Shown: positions 16,285-24,233 of the stretch, one piece after another
Layout of the letters: each line of letters begins with the position of its first letter
Numbering within the stretch: position 1 is the stretch's first letter
Translations under genes and position numbers: made by a program
From: Spongiibacteraceae bacterium
Lineage (GTDB): Bacteria; Pseudomonadota; Gammaproteobacteria; Pseudomonadales; Dasaniaceae
DNA: 43,819 bases
Direction of reading: 5' to 3'
NCBI GenBank assembly: GCA_030621845.1
Contig: JAUXHA010000009.1
Coordinates: 1 to 43,819 of the forward strand
Notes under the pieces: generated by a model
The model's database searches: none
What the model was told of the DNA's origin: nothing
What the model saw: the letters and a program-made list of their open reading frames with translations, nothing else

Positions 16285-17886
16285 ATGGCGGTATTTCAAC
16301 TGGCGGATTTACTGGAGGGGGTGGCCGATAAACGCGGTGACGCCGTAGCGATCATCTGTGGCCAGCAGCAGCTGAGTTTTTCTGAATTGGATAGCCGTGC
16401 TTCGCAGTTGGCTCACGGTTTCCTGTCCCAGGGTATTAAGGCGGGTGATCATGTGGGCCTGTACATGAGCAATTGTACGGAGTTCGTTGAGAGTTTGTTT
16501 GCCTGTTATAAAATTGGTGTGGCGCCGATTAATATTAATTACCGCTATGTTGATGATGAGCTGCGTTATTTGTTTACTAACGCTGATATGAAGGCAGTGG
16601 TTTTCCAGCAGCAGTACTTGCCCCAGGTGATGGCGGTCGCGCCGGATTGTGAAAAGTTGCAGACCTTAATCCAGTTAACAGAGTCGGGTAGTACGACGGA
16701 TGATAATGTCGTCGATTATCATTCCCTGCTCAACGCCGCTAACCCTGAACGCGACTTTGGTGAGCGCGATGAGCAGGACTTGTATATCCTCTATACCGGC
16801 GGCACTACGGGTATGCCCAAAGGGGTGATGTGGCCGCACAGGAATTTGTTTTTCCGCGCACTCGGCGGTGGAGGAATCATGGGTGAGGGCCCGGTGAGCA
16901 CGCCTGAAGAGTTATTTGATCGAGCCAATGGCGGCATGGTTACTCTGTTAGGGTCACCATTGATGCACGGCGCCAGCCAGTGGAGCTGCCTGATGATGTT
17001 ACTTGGCGGTAGCACGATTGTGCTCAGTGACCGCGCCAATTTTGATCCGGACGCTATGTGGTCGCTGGTCGAGAAACACAGTGTGAACAGCCTCAGTATC
17101 GTTGGCGATGCCATGGCCAGGCCGCTGATTGAATCGCTGGAAGCACAGCGGGAGCGAGGTGAAGCCTGCGAATACCCTTCCTTGTTCGTGGTGGGTTCAG
17201 GCGGCGCACTTTTTTCCGTGAGTGCGCAGGATCGGCTAAAAGAACTACTGCCTAATATTATGATTTTTAATGGCTTTGGTTCTTCGGAGTCGGGGGTGCA
17301 CGGGCGCAGTGAAAAAACCAATGAAGATGGTTTGATAGAAATCGAGGTGACGGCAACTACGGCCTTGATTAACGATGAGAGCGAAATTATCAGTGCCGAT
17401 AGCCGGGAGTTAGGCGTTATTGCCTTCTGTGGTAACACGCCGGTGGGCTATTATAATGATCCTGAAAAATCTGCCGAGACGTTTATTACTATCGGTGACA
17501 CCTTGTGGATTATGACTGGCGATCGGGGCCGATATACCGACTCCGGTTCGATTACAATGATGGGACGGGATTCCGGCTGTATCAATACCGGTGGGGAAAA
17601 AGTCTTCGCCGAAGAGGTTGAATCGATTGTTAAAACGCATCCGGCGGTTTATGACTGCCTGGTGGTAGGCGTACCCGATGATCGCTTTGGTAATCGTGTA
17701 GTGGCACTGGCGCAGTTACGTGAGGGAGAAAGCCTGGAGTTGGACGAATTGAAAAATCACTGCAGTCAGTCACTGTCGGGATACAAAGTGCCCCGGCTAT
17801 TGATTGCAGTGGATAAAATCCAGCGCGAGCCCAATGGCAAGCCTAATTATCGTTGGGCAAAAGCGACTGCAAACGCAAACGCTTAG
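16285..17886 (+). CDS. Acyl-CoA synthetase (AMP-binding, FadD type)
   Basis: Activates a carboxylic acid to its CoA ester through an acyl-adenylate. The phosphate-binding motif ILYTGGTTGMPKG is at about 168-180, the adenine/acyl-pocket motif FGSSES is in the middle, the hinge region contains MTGDRGRYTDSG and GRDSGCINTGGEKVFAEEVE, and the catalytic C-terminal Lys is probably Lys519 in EPNGKPNY. Length 533 fits the FadD17/FadD19-like group, which activate steroid side chains in actinobacteria. AGGAG lies just upstream and the hydratase gene ends 24 bp earlier, so the two are co-transcribed; a terminator follows. Substrate is inferred from the P450 and dehydrogenases in the neighbouring co-regulated operon. 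Confidence 0.92.
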   Translation: MAVFQLADLLEGVADKRGDAVAIICGQQQLSFSELDSRASQLAHGFLSQGIKAGDHVGLYMSNCTEFVESLFACYKIGVAPININYRYVDDELRYLFTNADMKAVVFQQQYLPQVMAVAPDCEKLQTLIQLTESGSTTDDNVVDYHSLLNAANPERDFGERDEQDLYILYTGGTTGMPKGVMWPHRNLFFRALGGGGIMGEGPVSTPEELFDRANGGMVTLLGSPLMHGASQWSCLMMLLGGSTIVLSDRANFDPDAMWSLVEKHSVNSLSIVGDAMARPLIESLEAQRERGEACEYPSLFVVGSGGALFSVSAQDRLKELLPNIMIFNGFGSSESGVHGRSEKTNEDGLIEIEVTATTALINDESEIISADSRELGVIAFCGNTPVGYYNDPEKSAETFITIGDTLWIMTGDRGRYTDSGSITMMGRDSGCINTGGEKVFAEEVESIVKTHPAVYDCLVVGVPDDRFGNRVVALAQLREGESLELDELKNHCSQSLSGYKVPRLLIAVDKIQREPNGKPNYRWAKATANANA

Positions 17887-17927
17887 GTTTAGAGCCTGGC
17901 CGCATCACAAGCATTATGGTTTCGACG

Positions 17928-17957
17928 AACCTGCCCATAAACAGGCAGGTTTTTTTA
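17928..17957 (+). terminator. Rho-independent terminator after the acyl-CoA synthetase
   Basis: AACCTGCC (17928-17935) pairs with GGCAGGTT (17944-17951), loop of eight, followed by a run of T residues to 17956. It closes the hydratase-synthetase operon. Confidence 0.88.
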
Positions 17958-18173
17958 TAGCCGCCCTCATCTTTAAGCAGGGCGTGGCTAATGCACATGG
18001 AAGTTGTTTCTGCCCCCGTTCTTACACACCTCATTACAGCCAGCTTGTCAGCATTCTGGAAACTATAGTAGTCTACCGGGGCAAGTTCTGGCTAAAGCGG
18101 TTAATTCTAGCGGCTAATAATCGAGTTATATGGGCGGGGTTCGCCGGTATGGTCTCAGTGTGGGGGAATGGTA

Positions 18174-19364
18174 ATGTTAAATAATAAAATCAAGGTCTTG
18201 TTCGCGGCAGTTTTGTTGGCGGTAGCAGGGTGTAATGACTCTAATAACTCCGACGATGGAACGCTCGATGTTTATTCGCTGGTTGAGGCGCTCGCCGCTG
18301 ATGAGATGAATGGCCGGGACAATTTGTCACCCGGTTCATCGCAAGCGCGTGCTTTTCTCGTTGAGCAGGTATCCGGGTTTGCGGAGCCAATTTTTGTCGG
18401 GCTGGAAGGTATCGAAGGCTATCTCCAGCCCTATGATGTCGGTACTAACATCCTGGCTATTGTGCCCGGTGGTGAGCTGGCAGATGAATATGTAATGATT
18501 GGGGCGCACTATGATCACCATGGTAACAACTGCGCCGGAATCACTGACGACGATAATATCTGTAACGGTGCTAACGACAATGCCACAGGGGTTGCTGCTG
18601 TCATTGATATAGTGCGCTCTATCGTTGCCGATGGAACGCCGCGCCGCTCGATTATTGTGACGCTCTGGGATGGTGAAGAGGATGGGCTGATTGGCTCGCG
18701 TTACTATGCCAACAACCCCGTTATCCCGCTCGAGCAAACGGTTGCCTACGTGAATTTCGATATCCAGGGCGCCAACCTATTACCGTCTTTGAGGAATTAC
18801 ACCATACTGGTCGGGGCGGAGACGGGTGGATCAAACCTGCTTGACGCCGCTGATCGTGCGCGCGGGGCATCGAGTCTTGATACGGTGATGCTGAGCTTGC
18901 TATTTGGGCAGGGACGCAGTGATCACGCGGTGTTTGCAGGCGCCGGTGTACCCTCGGTTTTCTTCACTGATGCCAACAACGGCTGTTACCACACGGTGAA
19001 AGATGATATTGATGCCGTGGATTTCCCCAAGCTTGAACAGCAGATACGCACCGCCAATGCGCTTACCCGTGATCTGCTTGCGACCGATAATTTACCCGTG
19101 TTTAACGATCTCGCGCCGGTTAGTTCTTATAACGATGCAGTAGAGCTGCTGCGTGTGGTTGAGGCAGCACAACAGGATTTCGGACTTTTCACCCCTGACC
19201 AGCAGGTTGCATCGGAGCAATTTCTAATCGATCTCCGCAATATTGTCGATGCAGGACCAGGCGCCTTCGATAGTGGGGCAATTGGCACCTTGCTTGGCGG
19301 CGCAGCGATGATCGTGTCTGCCTTTGCCAGTGTAGAATGCGACCCCTTCCTGGCTGATAACTGA
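18174..19364 (+). CDS. M28-family metallopeptidase lipoprotein
   Basis: Predicted exported zinc aminopeptidase or related hydrolase. The signal peptide ends with VAGC (lipidated Cys20). The M28 di-zinc site can be traced: His112 (GAHYDHHG), Asp135 (GANDNATG), the Glu pair 168-169 (WDGEEDGL), Asp196 (VNFDIQG) and His273 (CYHTVKDD). All expected ligands are present, so activity is likely. The ATG at 18174 is preferred since GGGGGA lies six bases upstream; an ATG at 18168 sits on top of that site. Length 396 is longer than the core domain; the ~110-residue C-terminal part is helical with no known motif. It sits alone between the catabolic operon and recA and probably has its own promoter in the preceding gap. 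Confidence 0.88.
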   Translation: MLNNKIKVLFAAVLLAVAGCNDSNNSDDGTLDVYSLVEALAADEMNGRDNLSPGSSQARAFLVEQVSGFAEPIFVGLEGIEGYLQPYDVGTNILAIVPGGELADEYVMIGAHYDHHGNNCAGITDDDNICNGANDNATGVAAVIDIVRSIVADGTPRRSIIVTLWDGEEDGLIGSRYYANNPVIPLEQTVAYVNFDIQGANLLPSLRNYTILVGAETGGSNLLDAADRARGASSLDTVMLSLLFGQGRSDHAVFAGAGVPSVFFTDANNGCYHTVKDDIDAVDFPKLEQQIRTANALTRDLLATDNLPVFNDLAPVSSYNDAVELLRVVEAAQQDFGLFTPDQQVASEQFLIDLRNIVDAGPGAFDSGAIGTLLGGAAMIVSAFASVECDPFLADN

Positions 19365-19464
19365 GGCTGGCAATTTACCGCTCACCATTTCCCTGTGCCA
19401 GTGCATCAGTTTTATTGGTTTATGACGGTTTATGTGCTCGATAGAGAAAACTAAAAAAAAGGAC

Positions 19465-19493
19465 TTGTCACTATTACTGTTTATGTGTACAGT
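19465..19493 (+). promoter_or_regulatory. Probable recA sigma-70 promoter
   Basis: TTGTCA (19465-19470, one mismatch to the -35 consensus), 17 bases, TACAGT (19488-19493, two mismatches to the -10 consensus). The LexA box covers the spacer and the -10 element, the usual repressing position. Confidence 0.6.
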
Positions 19494-19494
19494 A
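19475..19494. promoter_or_regulatory. LexA box (SOS operator) of recA
   Basis: TACTGTTTATGTGTACAGTA matches the gammaproteobacterial SOS consensus CTG-N10-CAG with an alternating AT-rich core and symmetric TA flanks. It is about 140 bp upstream of recA and overlaps its likely promoter. Confidence 0.93.
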
Positions 19495-19636
19495 GTTTGC
19501 AATCGGGCAACACCTGGGATAAATCATCGATTTATCACTTGAGCTTAAGGTTCCCGCCGCGAGCCCAGGCCATTCGGTTAAACCTCGTGCCTTAAGCAGA
19601 TAACGTTGAACCACGGTCATATAAGAGAGAAAACTT

Positions 19637-20674
19637 ATGGATACCAATAAAACAAAAGCCCTTGAAGCCGCATTAAGCCAGATCGAACGCCAGTTTGGTA
19701 AGGGCGCAATTATGAAGATGGGGGAAGAGTCGCGAGAAGCTATTCCTGCTATTTCCACTGGCTCCCTGGGGCTGGATGTTGCGCTGGGTATAGGCGGCCT
19801 GCCCAAGGGGCGGATTGTTGAAATTTACGGGCCGGAGTCCTCCGGTAAAACCACCCTGACCCTCAGTGTGATTGCTGAAGCGCAGAAAAATGGTGCGACC
19901 TGTGCCTTTATTGATGCTGAGCATGCTCTCGACCCCCTGTATGCTGAGAAACTGGGCGTCAACATCGACGATATGCTGGTTTCCCAGCCTGATACGGGTG
20001 AACAGGCGCTGGAAATTACCGATATGCTGGTACGTTCAGGTTCGGTCGATGTGATTGTCATTGATTCGGTGGCGGCACTGACACCGAAGGCGGAAATCGA
20101 AGGTGAAATCGGCGATAGCCACATGGGGCTGGCGGCACGAATGATGTCCCAGGCGATGCGTAAAATGGCGGGTAATATTAAAAATGCCAACTGCCTGGTG
20201 ATCTTTATCAACCAGCTGCGGATGAAGATTGGTGTGATGTTCGGTAACCCCGAAACCACCACCGGTGGTAATGCGCTGAAGTTTTACTCCTCCGTACGGC
20301 TGGATATTCGCCGTATTGGTGCGGTGAAAGAGGGGGACGAAATTGTCGGTAATGAGACCCGGGTTAAAGTGGTCAAGAACAAAGTCGCGCCGCCGTTCAA
20401 GCAGGCAGAGTTCCAGATTTTGTACGGCAAGGGCATTTATCGTATGGGTGAGATAATCGACCTTGGGGTTAAGCAGGGTTTGGTCGATAAATCCGGCGCC
20501 TGGTATGCCTACAATGGCGATAAAATTGGTCAGGGCAAGGCCAATGCCGCGCGCTTCCTGATCGATAATCCTGATATTGCCGAAACGATCGAAGGAAAGC
20601 TTCGCCAGGAATTATTGGGTACAAAACCCACTCCCGATTTACAGGTTGTTGAAGATATTGGAGCCGCTGAATAA
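19637..20674 (+). CDS. recA: RecA recombinase
   Basis: ATP-dependent strand-exchange protein and co-protease that triggers LexA cleavage. Walker A is GPESSGKTT (about 66-74), the Walker B strand is [12 protein letters not shown], loop L1 is near [11 protein letters not shown] and loop L2 is [15 protein letters not shown], all intact. Length 345 and the N-terminal [20 protein letters not shown] are standard for Gammaproteobacteria; the C-terminal tail is short and acidic at the end (VVEDIGAAE). A GAGAG ribosome site precedes the ATG. It is SOS-regulated through the LexA box upstream, and recX follows closely. The usual cinA upstream neighbour is absent here; an M28 peptidase gene takes that place. 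Confidence 0.99.
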   Translation: MDTNKTKALEAALSQIERQFGKGAIMKMGEESREAIPAISTGSLGLDVALGIGGLPKGRIVEIYGPESSGKTTLTLSVIAEAQKNGATCAFIDAEHALDPLYAEKLGVNIDDMLVSQPDTGEQALEITDMLVRSGSVDVIVIDSVAALTPKAEIEGEIGDSHMGLAARMMSQAMRKMAGNIKNANCLVIFINQLRMKIGVMFGNPETTTGGNALKFYSSVRLDIRRIGAVKEGDEIVGNETRVKVVKNKVAPPFKQAEFQILYGKGIYRMGEIIDLGVKQGLVDKSGAWYAYNGDKIGQGKANAARFLIDNPDIAETIEGKLRQELLGTKPTPDLQVVEDIGAAE

Positions 20675-20693
20675 GCACTCGGGAGTGAACGAT

Positions 20694-21146
20694 TTGGATG
20701 CCACTGTTACCGATGTCTCCCCAGTAGCAGTGCGGCGGGCAGCAATGAACTTGCTGGCCCGCCGTGAGCATTCCTTTCAGGAGTTGATGGATAAGCTTTT
20801 CCGCCGTTTTCCTGATCGGCGTATTCTCGAAGATCAACTCACACGTTTAAAAGAAGAAAAGCTGCAAAGCGATGAGCGTTTTGTGGAGTCCTTTGTCAAT
20901 GGCCGAAAATCCAGGGGCAAGGGGCCGTTAGTGATCAGCTATGAACTCAAGCAAAAGGGCGTCAGCGAGGAAATGGCCGCTCGCTATGTTGATGGCAGCG
21001 CCGAACAATGGCAAGCAATAGCCGAACAGACCTATCAAAAAAAGTATGCCGACAAACCGATCGTCGATCAAAAAGACCGGGCGCGACGATTGCGGTTTAT
21101 GCAGTACCGGGGTTTTTCTGGCGATATCATCAGCAAGCTGTTTTAA
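20694..21146 (+). CDS. recX: RecX, regulator of RecA
   Basis: Small helical protein that binds inside the RecA filament groove and limits its growth. The 150-residue product shows the three-helix repeats of the family, including RRAAMNLLARREHSFQELMDKL, LKEEKLQSDERFVESFVNGR and KGPLVISYELKQKGVSEEMA, and ends with the typical RRLRFMQYRGFSGDIISKLF. The start is best placed at TTG 20694, with GGGAG eight bases upstream, giving normal family length; a GTG at 20685 overlaps that ribosome site, and the longer frame would run into recA. It lies 19 bp after the recA stop and is probably co-transcribed from the SOS promoter by read-through. Confidence 0.93.
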   Translation: MDATVTDVSPVAVRRAAMNLLARREHSFQELMDKLFRRFPDRRILEDQLTRLKEEKLQSDERFVESFVNGRKSRGKGPLVISYELKQKGVSEEMAARYVDGSAEQWQAIAEQTYQKKYADKPIVDQKDRARRLRFMQYRGFSGDIISKLF

Positions 21147-21155
21147 CGCACAAGT

Positions 21156-21195
21156 AAATCATCAGTCGTAGGTTATTAGCGTCGACTGATGATTT
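21156..21195. terminator. Hairpin between convergent recX and P450 genes
   Basis: Two perfect 13-bp arms, AAATCATCAGTCG (21156-21168) and CGACTGATGATTT (21183-21195), loop of 14. The A and T ends of the arms can act as a short U-tract in either direction, so it is probably a bidirectional terminator. Confidence 0.7.
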
Positions 21196-21240
21196 TCCCT
21201 GCTTGTTTACCGGACTTTGTTGTAAGGTATCCTGCGCTAG

Positions 21241-22482
21241 CTATAGATTGGTATTTACCATTAGCTGGGTAAAACTCACTGAATTGTGATCCGCCTGATT
21301 GCGCTCGGGCTCACCCGCCAGTGACAGTTTGGGAAAGCGCTTGAACAGTTCTGTCATGGTCAGGTAGATCTGGCGTTTGGCCAGCGCTGCGCCAATACAG
21401 TAGCGCGGCCCGTAGCCGAATAACACATCCGGATTGAATTCACGTTTTACATCCATCTGTGAGGGATTATCGTAATACGCTGGATCGTGATCCTTCAGGT
21501 GGGGCATCATCAATACCATCTGTCCCTTGCTCAGTTGTTGTCCGAGTAATTCCATATCCTCAGGGGCATAGCGGGCAAAGCCCATTTTGGAATTTGTTGA
21601 CCAGCGCATTACTTCGCTAAACGCATTGGAGAAGGCCTCGGGGGATTCCAGCGCAGCGGGAATTTGGTCGGGGTTTTTTAGCAGCGCATAGACTGTCCAC
21701 TGTTGGGCCAACAGGGTGGTGTCGGCACCGGCGCCGATCAGTGCCAGCACCAGGGTAACAATATCCCACTCCTCAAAACCTTCATTTTCAGCTTCAACTT
21801 TCAATAAAATGCTGAGGAAGTCATTTTGCTGTTCGGATTGACGGCGTTCGGCAATAACCTCAAGAATAATATCAATGGCCTGGTTGCTGTCCTCTCTTGC
21901 CTTGGCGCGTCGTTGATCTGAAATAGTCGGGTTCCAGGCTTCGGTAAAGGTCAAGACAACGGTTTTAAATAGCGGCCAGTATTTTTCCGGAATACCTATC
22001 ATGCGGGTGATGGAAATAAACGGGATGTGTTGAGCGACTTTGTCGATATAGTCGAATTGCTCCGGTGTTCCAATATCATCTAACAACTTTTTTATATCGG
22101 GTTCTATACGGCGCTGGATCTCATCGACGACATTGCGCGAGAAGGCCGGGGCGGTGACCCGGCGAACCAGTCGGTGGTGGTCATGATCGGCTAACAGGCT
22201 GTGGCCGATCATGGCGCGTTCAAAATTACTCCACTGGTCGGCGGGGGGGCGTATCGGGGCGAATTCCCAATCGTAAAAATCGGAGGACAGCGGCTCATTC
22301 TTCCAGCAGTCCATAATGTCGGGCATGCGCGTCATAATCCACGCCTGCCAGGGCTCGTACCAGACCAATGGGCCGCGACTGGCCAGCGCCAGGCACTGGG
22401 GGATCGGGTTTTCCTGGTAGGCGATTGAAGTGGGGTCATAGACCTCTTCGATTGGGGGCAGGTTTTCCAGTGATTGGCTCAT
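21241..22482 (-). CDS. Cytochrome P450 of the second oxidative cluster
   Basis: Soluble bacterial P450, 413 residues from the ATG at 22482, which has AAGGAGA seven bases upstream; the frame stays open upstream but that part looks non-coding. The heme loop is FGYGPRYCIG with Cys362, the ExxR pair is Glu290/Arg293, and the I-helix motif is AGADT (251-255), the normal form. It differs clearly from the P450 at 10662 and belongs to another subfamily. It is transcribed away from an SDR-TetR-Rieske-decarboxylase-like operon, with a perfect inverted repeat in the shared 172-bp promoter region. The substrate is unknown; a terpenoid or steroid is plausible given the Rieske oxygenase partner. No dedicated ferredoxin gene is present nearby. 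Confidence 0.92.
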   Translation of the reverse strand: MSQSLENLPPIEEVYDPTSIAYQENPIPQCLALASRGPLVWYEPWQAWIMTRMPDIMDCWKNEPLSSDFYDWEFAPIRPPADQWSNFERAMIGHSLLADHDHHRLVRRVTAPAFSRNVVDEIQRRIEPDIKKLLDDIGTPEQFDYIDKVAQHIPFISITRMIGIPEKYWPLFKTVVLTFTEAWNPTISDQRRAKAREDSNQAIDIILEVIAERRQSEQQNDFLSILLKVEAENEGFEEWDIVTLVLALIGAGADTTLLAQQWTVYALLKNPDQIPAALESPEAFSNAFSEVMRWSTNSKMGFARYAPEDMELLGQQLSKGQMVLMMPHLKDHDPAYYDNPSQMDVKREFNPDVLFGYGPRYCIGAALAKRQIYLTMTELFKRFPKLSLAGEPERNQADHNSVSFTQLMVNTNL

Positions 22483-22499
22483 GATTATTCTCCTTTGCG

Positions 22500-22513
22500 T
22501 ATAGCAGGCTATA
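22500..22513. promoter_or_regulatory. Short palindrome near the P450 start
   Basis: TATAGC-AG-GCTATA, a perfect 6-2-6 dyad 18 bp upstream of the P450 start codon. It may be an operator or part of the 5' leader; there is no second copy to support it. Confidence 0.3.
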
Positions 22514-22535
22514 CAAGCGCGCGGTATAAGAACAT

Positions 22536-22564
22536 TACAGTTCAGACATTTGCGCTGAACTGTA
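22536..22564. promoter_or_regulatory. Perfect inverted repeat in the divergent promoter, probable TetR operator
   Basis: TACAGTTCAG (22536-22545), nine bases, CTGAACTGTA (22555-22564). It lies between the divergent P450 and SDR genes. The nine-base spacing is the same as at 14383-14417, but the half-site is different, so it probably serves the second TetR regulator (23554-24183). Confidence 0.7.
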
Positions 22565-22654
22565 TTGCCAAAAAGGATACTAGTGTGTAAGTTTATTATC
22601 AAGTTACCCAATCGTTACAAGTCATTTATCTTCTTAGTGTGCTCGGGAGCAACC

Positions 22655-23533
22655 ATGCAGGATTTTAAGCAAAAAACCGCTGTTATTACCGGTGGTGCCA
22701 GTGGCGTTGGTCGGGCGTTGGCCCATTTGTTAATTAAGGAAGGTGCCAATGTGGTGATCGCCGATATTGAACAGGCGGCACTGGATCGGACCCTGGCCGA
22801 ACTGGAAGCTGCGGGTGGGCAATGTCTCGCCCAGCTGGCTGATGTTACCGATGCCGATTCAATGAAGGCACTGGCCAACGCGGCCTTTGAGCGTTTTGGT
22901 GGGGTGCAACTGGTGTTTGCCAATGCCGGTGTGGGCACCGGCGAGGCGGGTAATATGTGGGAATATGAAGTCAACGATTGGTCCTGGGGTTTCCAGGTGA
23001 ATACTTGGGGTTTGATTCACAGTATCAATGCTTTTTTACCAAAACTGGTCGAGCAGGGTGAGGAAGCTCACTTTGTGGTGACGGGTTCTGGTAACGGTGC
23101 CTTCCTGATGTTGCCTAATACGCCGATTTACACGGCGACAAAGGCGGCGGCCCAGGCCATTACTGAAAATCTGTATTTTCAGTTGCAGGCGTTACAGTCA
23201 CCGGTCAAAGTGAATGCCTTGTTCCCTGGCCCCCATGTGGTTAACACCGGGATCTTTAATTCCGAACGCAATCGCCCTGATGAGCTGGCCGGTAACCCCG
23301 ATAAGCCTGATTCCGGCATTTCCTCGGTCGAGGATATGAAGGCGATGATGGCAGAATTTGATATGACACTGGAAACGACCGAACCGGAAGAAGTGGCGGC
23401 ATTTGCCCTGCAGGGTATTCGCGATGAGACTTTCTGGATTACCCCGATGAGTGATAAGGGCAAGGTGGCCTTGCGAGCCAGGATGGAAGGCATTCTTTCA
23501 CGGACTAACCCAACACCGCCGGATGTTCTGTAA
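22655..23533 (+). CDS. Short-chain dehydrogenase/reductase
   Basis: SDR of 292 residues, starting at ATG 22655 with GGGAG about seven bases upstream; the frame extends 30 codons further but without coding character. The cofactor motif is TGGASGVG (12-19), Asp37 after the second strand suggests NAD, NAG is at 90-92 and the catalytic set is Ser145, Tyr159 and Lys163 (YTATK). A C-terminal extension of about 40 residues (GIRDETFWITPMSDKGKVALRARME) is found in SDRs annotated near steroid or terpene catabolism. It is the first gene of a plus-strand operon with a TetR regulator, a Rieske oxygenase and a decarboxylase-like protein, so it probably oxidises the alcohol made by the P450 or feeds the oxygenase. 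Confidence 0.9.
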   Translation: MQDFKQKTAVITGGASGVGRALAHLLIKEGANVVIADIEQAALDRTLAELEAAGGQCLAQLADVTDADSMKALANAAFERFGGVQLVFANAGVGTGEAGNMWEYEVNDWSWGFQVNTWGLIHSINAFLPKLVEQGEEAHFVVTGSGNGAFLMLPNTPIYTATKAAAQAITENLYFQLQALQSPVKVNALFPGPHVVNTGIFNSERNRPDELAGNPDKPDSGISSVEDMKAMMAEFDMTLETTEPEEVAAFALQGIRDETFWITPMSDKGKVALRARMEGILSRTNPTPPDVL

Positions 23534-23553
23534 GTGCCGATAGGATACAGTTG

Positions 23554-24183
23554 ATGGTTGACGATAACAGTAATGTAACAGCGATTCCGCTGGGGCGCCG
23601 CGAGCGAAAAAAACAGGCGGTGCGTGACAAGATCATTGAGGAAACCGTTGAGCTGGTGGCTACTCATGGTATTGAGGGCACCACCATTGATGCTATTTGT
23701 GATTGTGCTGATATCGCCAAGAAAACCTTTTACAACTACTACAGTGCCAAGCACGATCTGTTGACGGATATTTGCCAGATCCATTTATTGAACAGAAGCA
23801 GTGAGCTAATAGACGAAGCTATGGCCAGTAGTGACGGGCTGGCCGATCAGCTGGAATACGTGTTTACCATGATAGCCCAGCGTAACCGGAATGCAGGTAA
23901 GCTCGAACGTGAACTGATTGATTATATGGTCGCCAGTCTGTCCGATAACCGCAGCGAAGGCGCCAGCCAGCTCAGCTTTATGAATGCGTGTTTTTATCGC
24001 CTCTATGCGGCGAATGAAGGGTCATTAACAGCGAGCTTATCGGCCATGTTCTGTGCAGAAATGACCGTAGGCATGATCAATGCCGTGACCCTCAGTTGGC
24101 TACACAGCGAGGATTACGACAGTGATGGTCGCTACCTGCAACTACTGAATTATATAAAAGAAAGCATGTTAGAGAGTCATTAA
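23554..24183 (+). CDS. TetR-family transcriptional regulator (second cluster)
   Basis: A 209-residue regulator. The DNA-binding domain is at about residues 22-70: RDKIIEETVELVATHGIEG, then ICDCADIAKKTFYNYYSAKHDLL with the recognition helix at KKTFYNYY. The C-terminal ligand domain has no recognisable relation to the other TetR in the window. The start is the ATG at 23554 rather than the TTG just before it; AGGAT lies about seven bases upstream. It is embedded in the SDR-Rieske operon (20 bp after the SDR, 50 bp before the Rieske gene) and is likely to act on the inverted repeat at 22536-22564, controlling both divergent transcripts. Confidence 0.9.
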   Translation: MVDDNSNVTAIPLGRRERKKQAVRDKIIEETVELVATHGIEGTTIDAICDCADIAKKTFYNYYSAKHDLLTDICQIHLLNRSSELIDEAMASSDGLADQLEYVFTMIAQRNRNAGKLERELIDYMVASLSDNRSEGASQLSFMNACFYRLYAANEGSLTASLSAMFCAEMTVGMINAVTLSWLHSEDYDSDGRYLQLLNYIKESMLESH

Positions 24184-24233
24184 CCGTAACTGAGAATGCG
24201 TGTTGGCGATACCAGCACTGACAGGAGAGAACA

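Noticed and set aside
20577-20693. Longer recX start inside recA
   Set aside because: It would add 39 residues in a different frame of recA with no resemblance to RecX.
22483-22611. N-terminal extension of the second P450 to an upstream ATG
   Set aside because: The extra 43 residues lack P450 character, cover the divergent promoter, and the internal ATG at 22482 has an excellent ribosome site.
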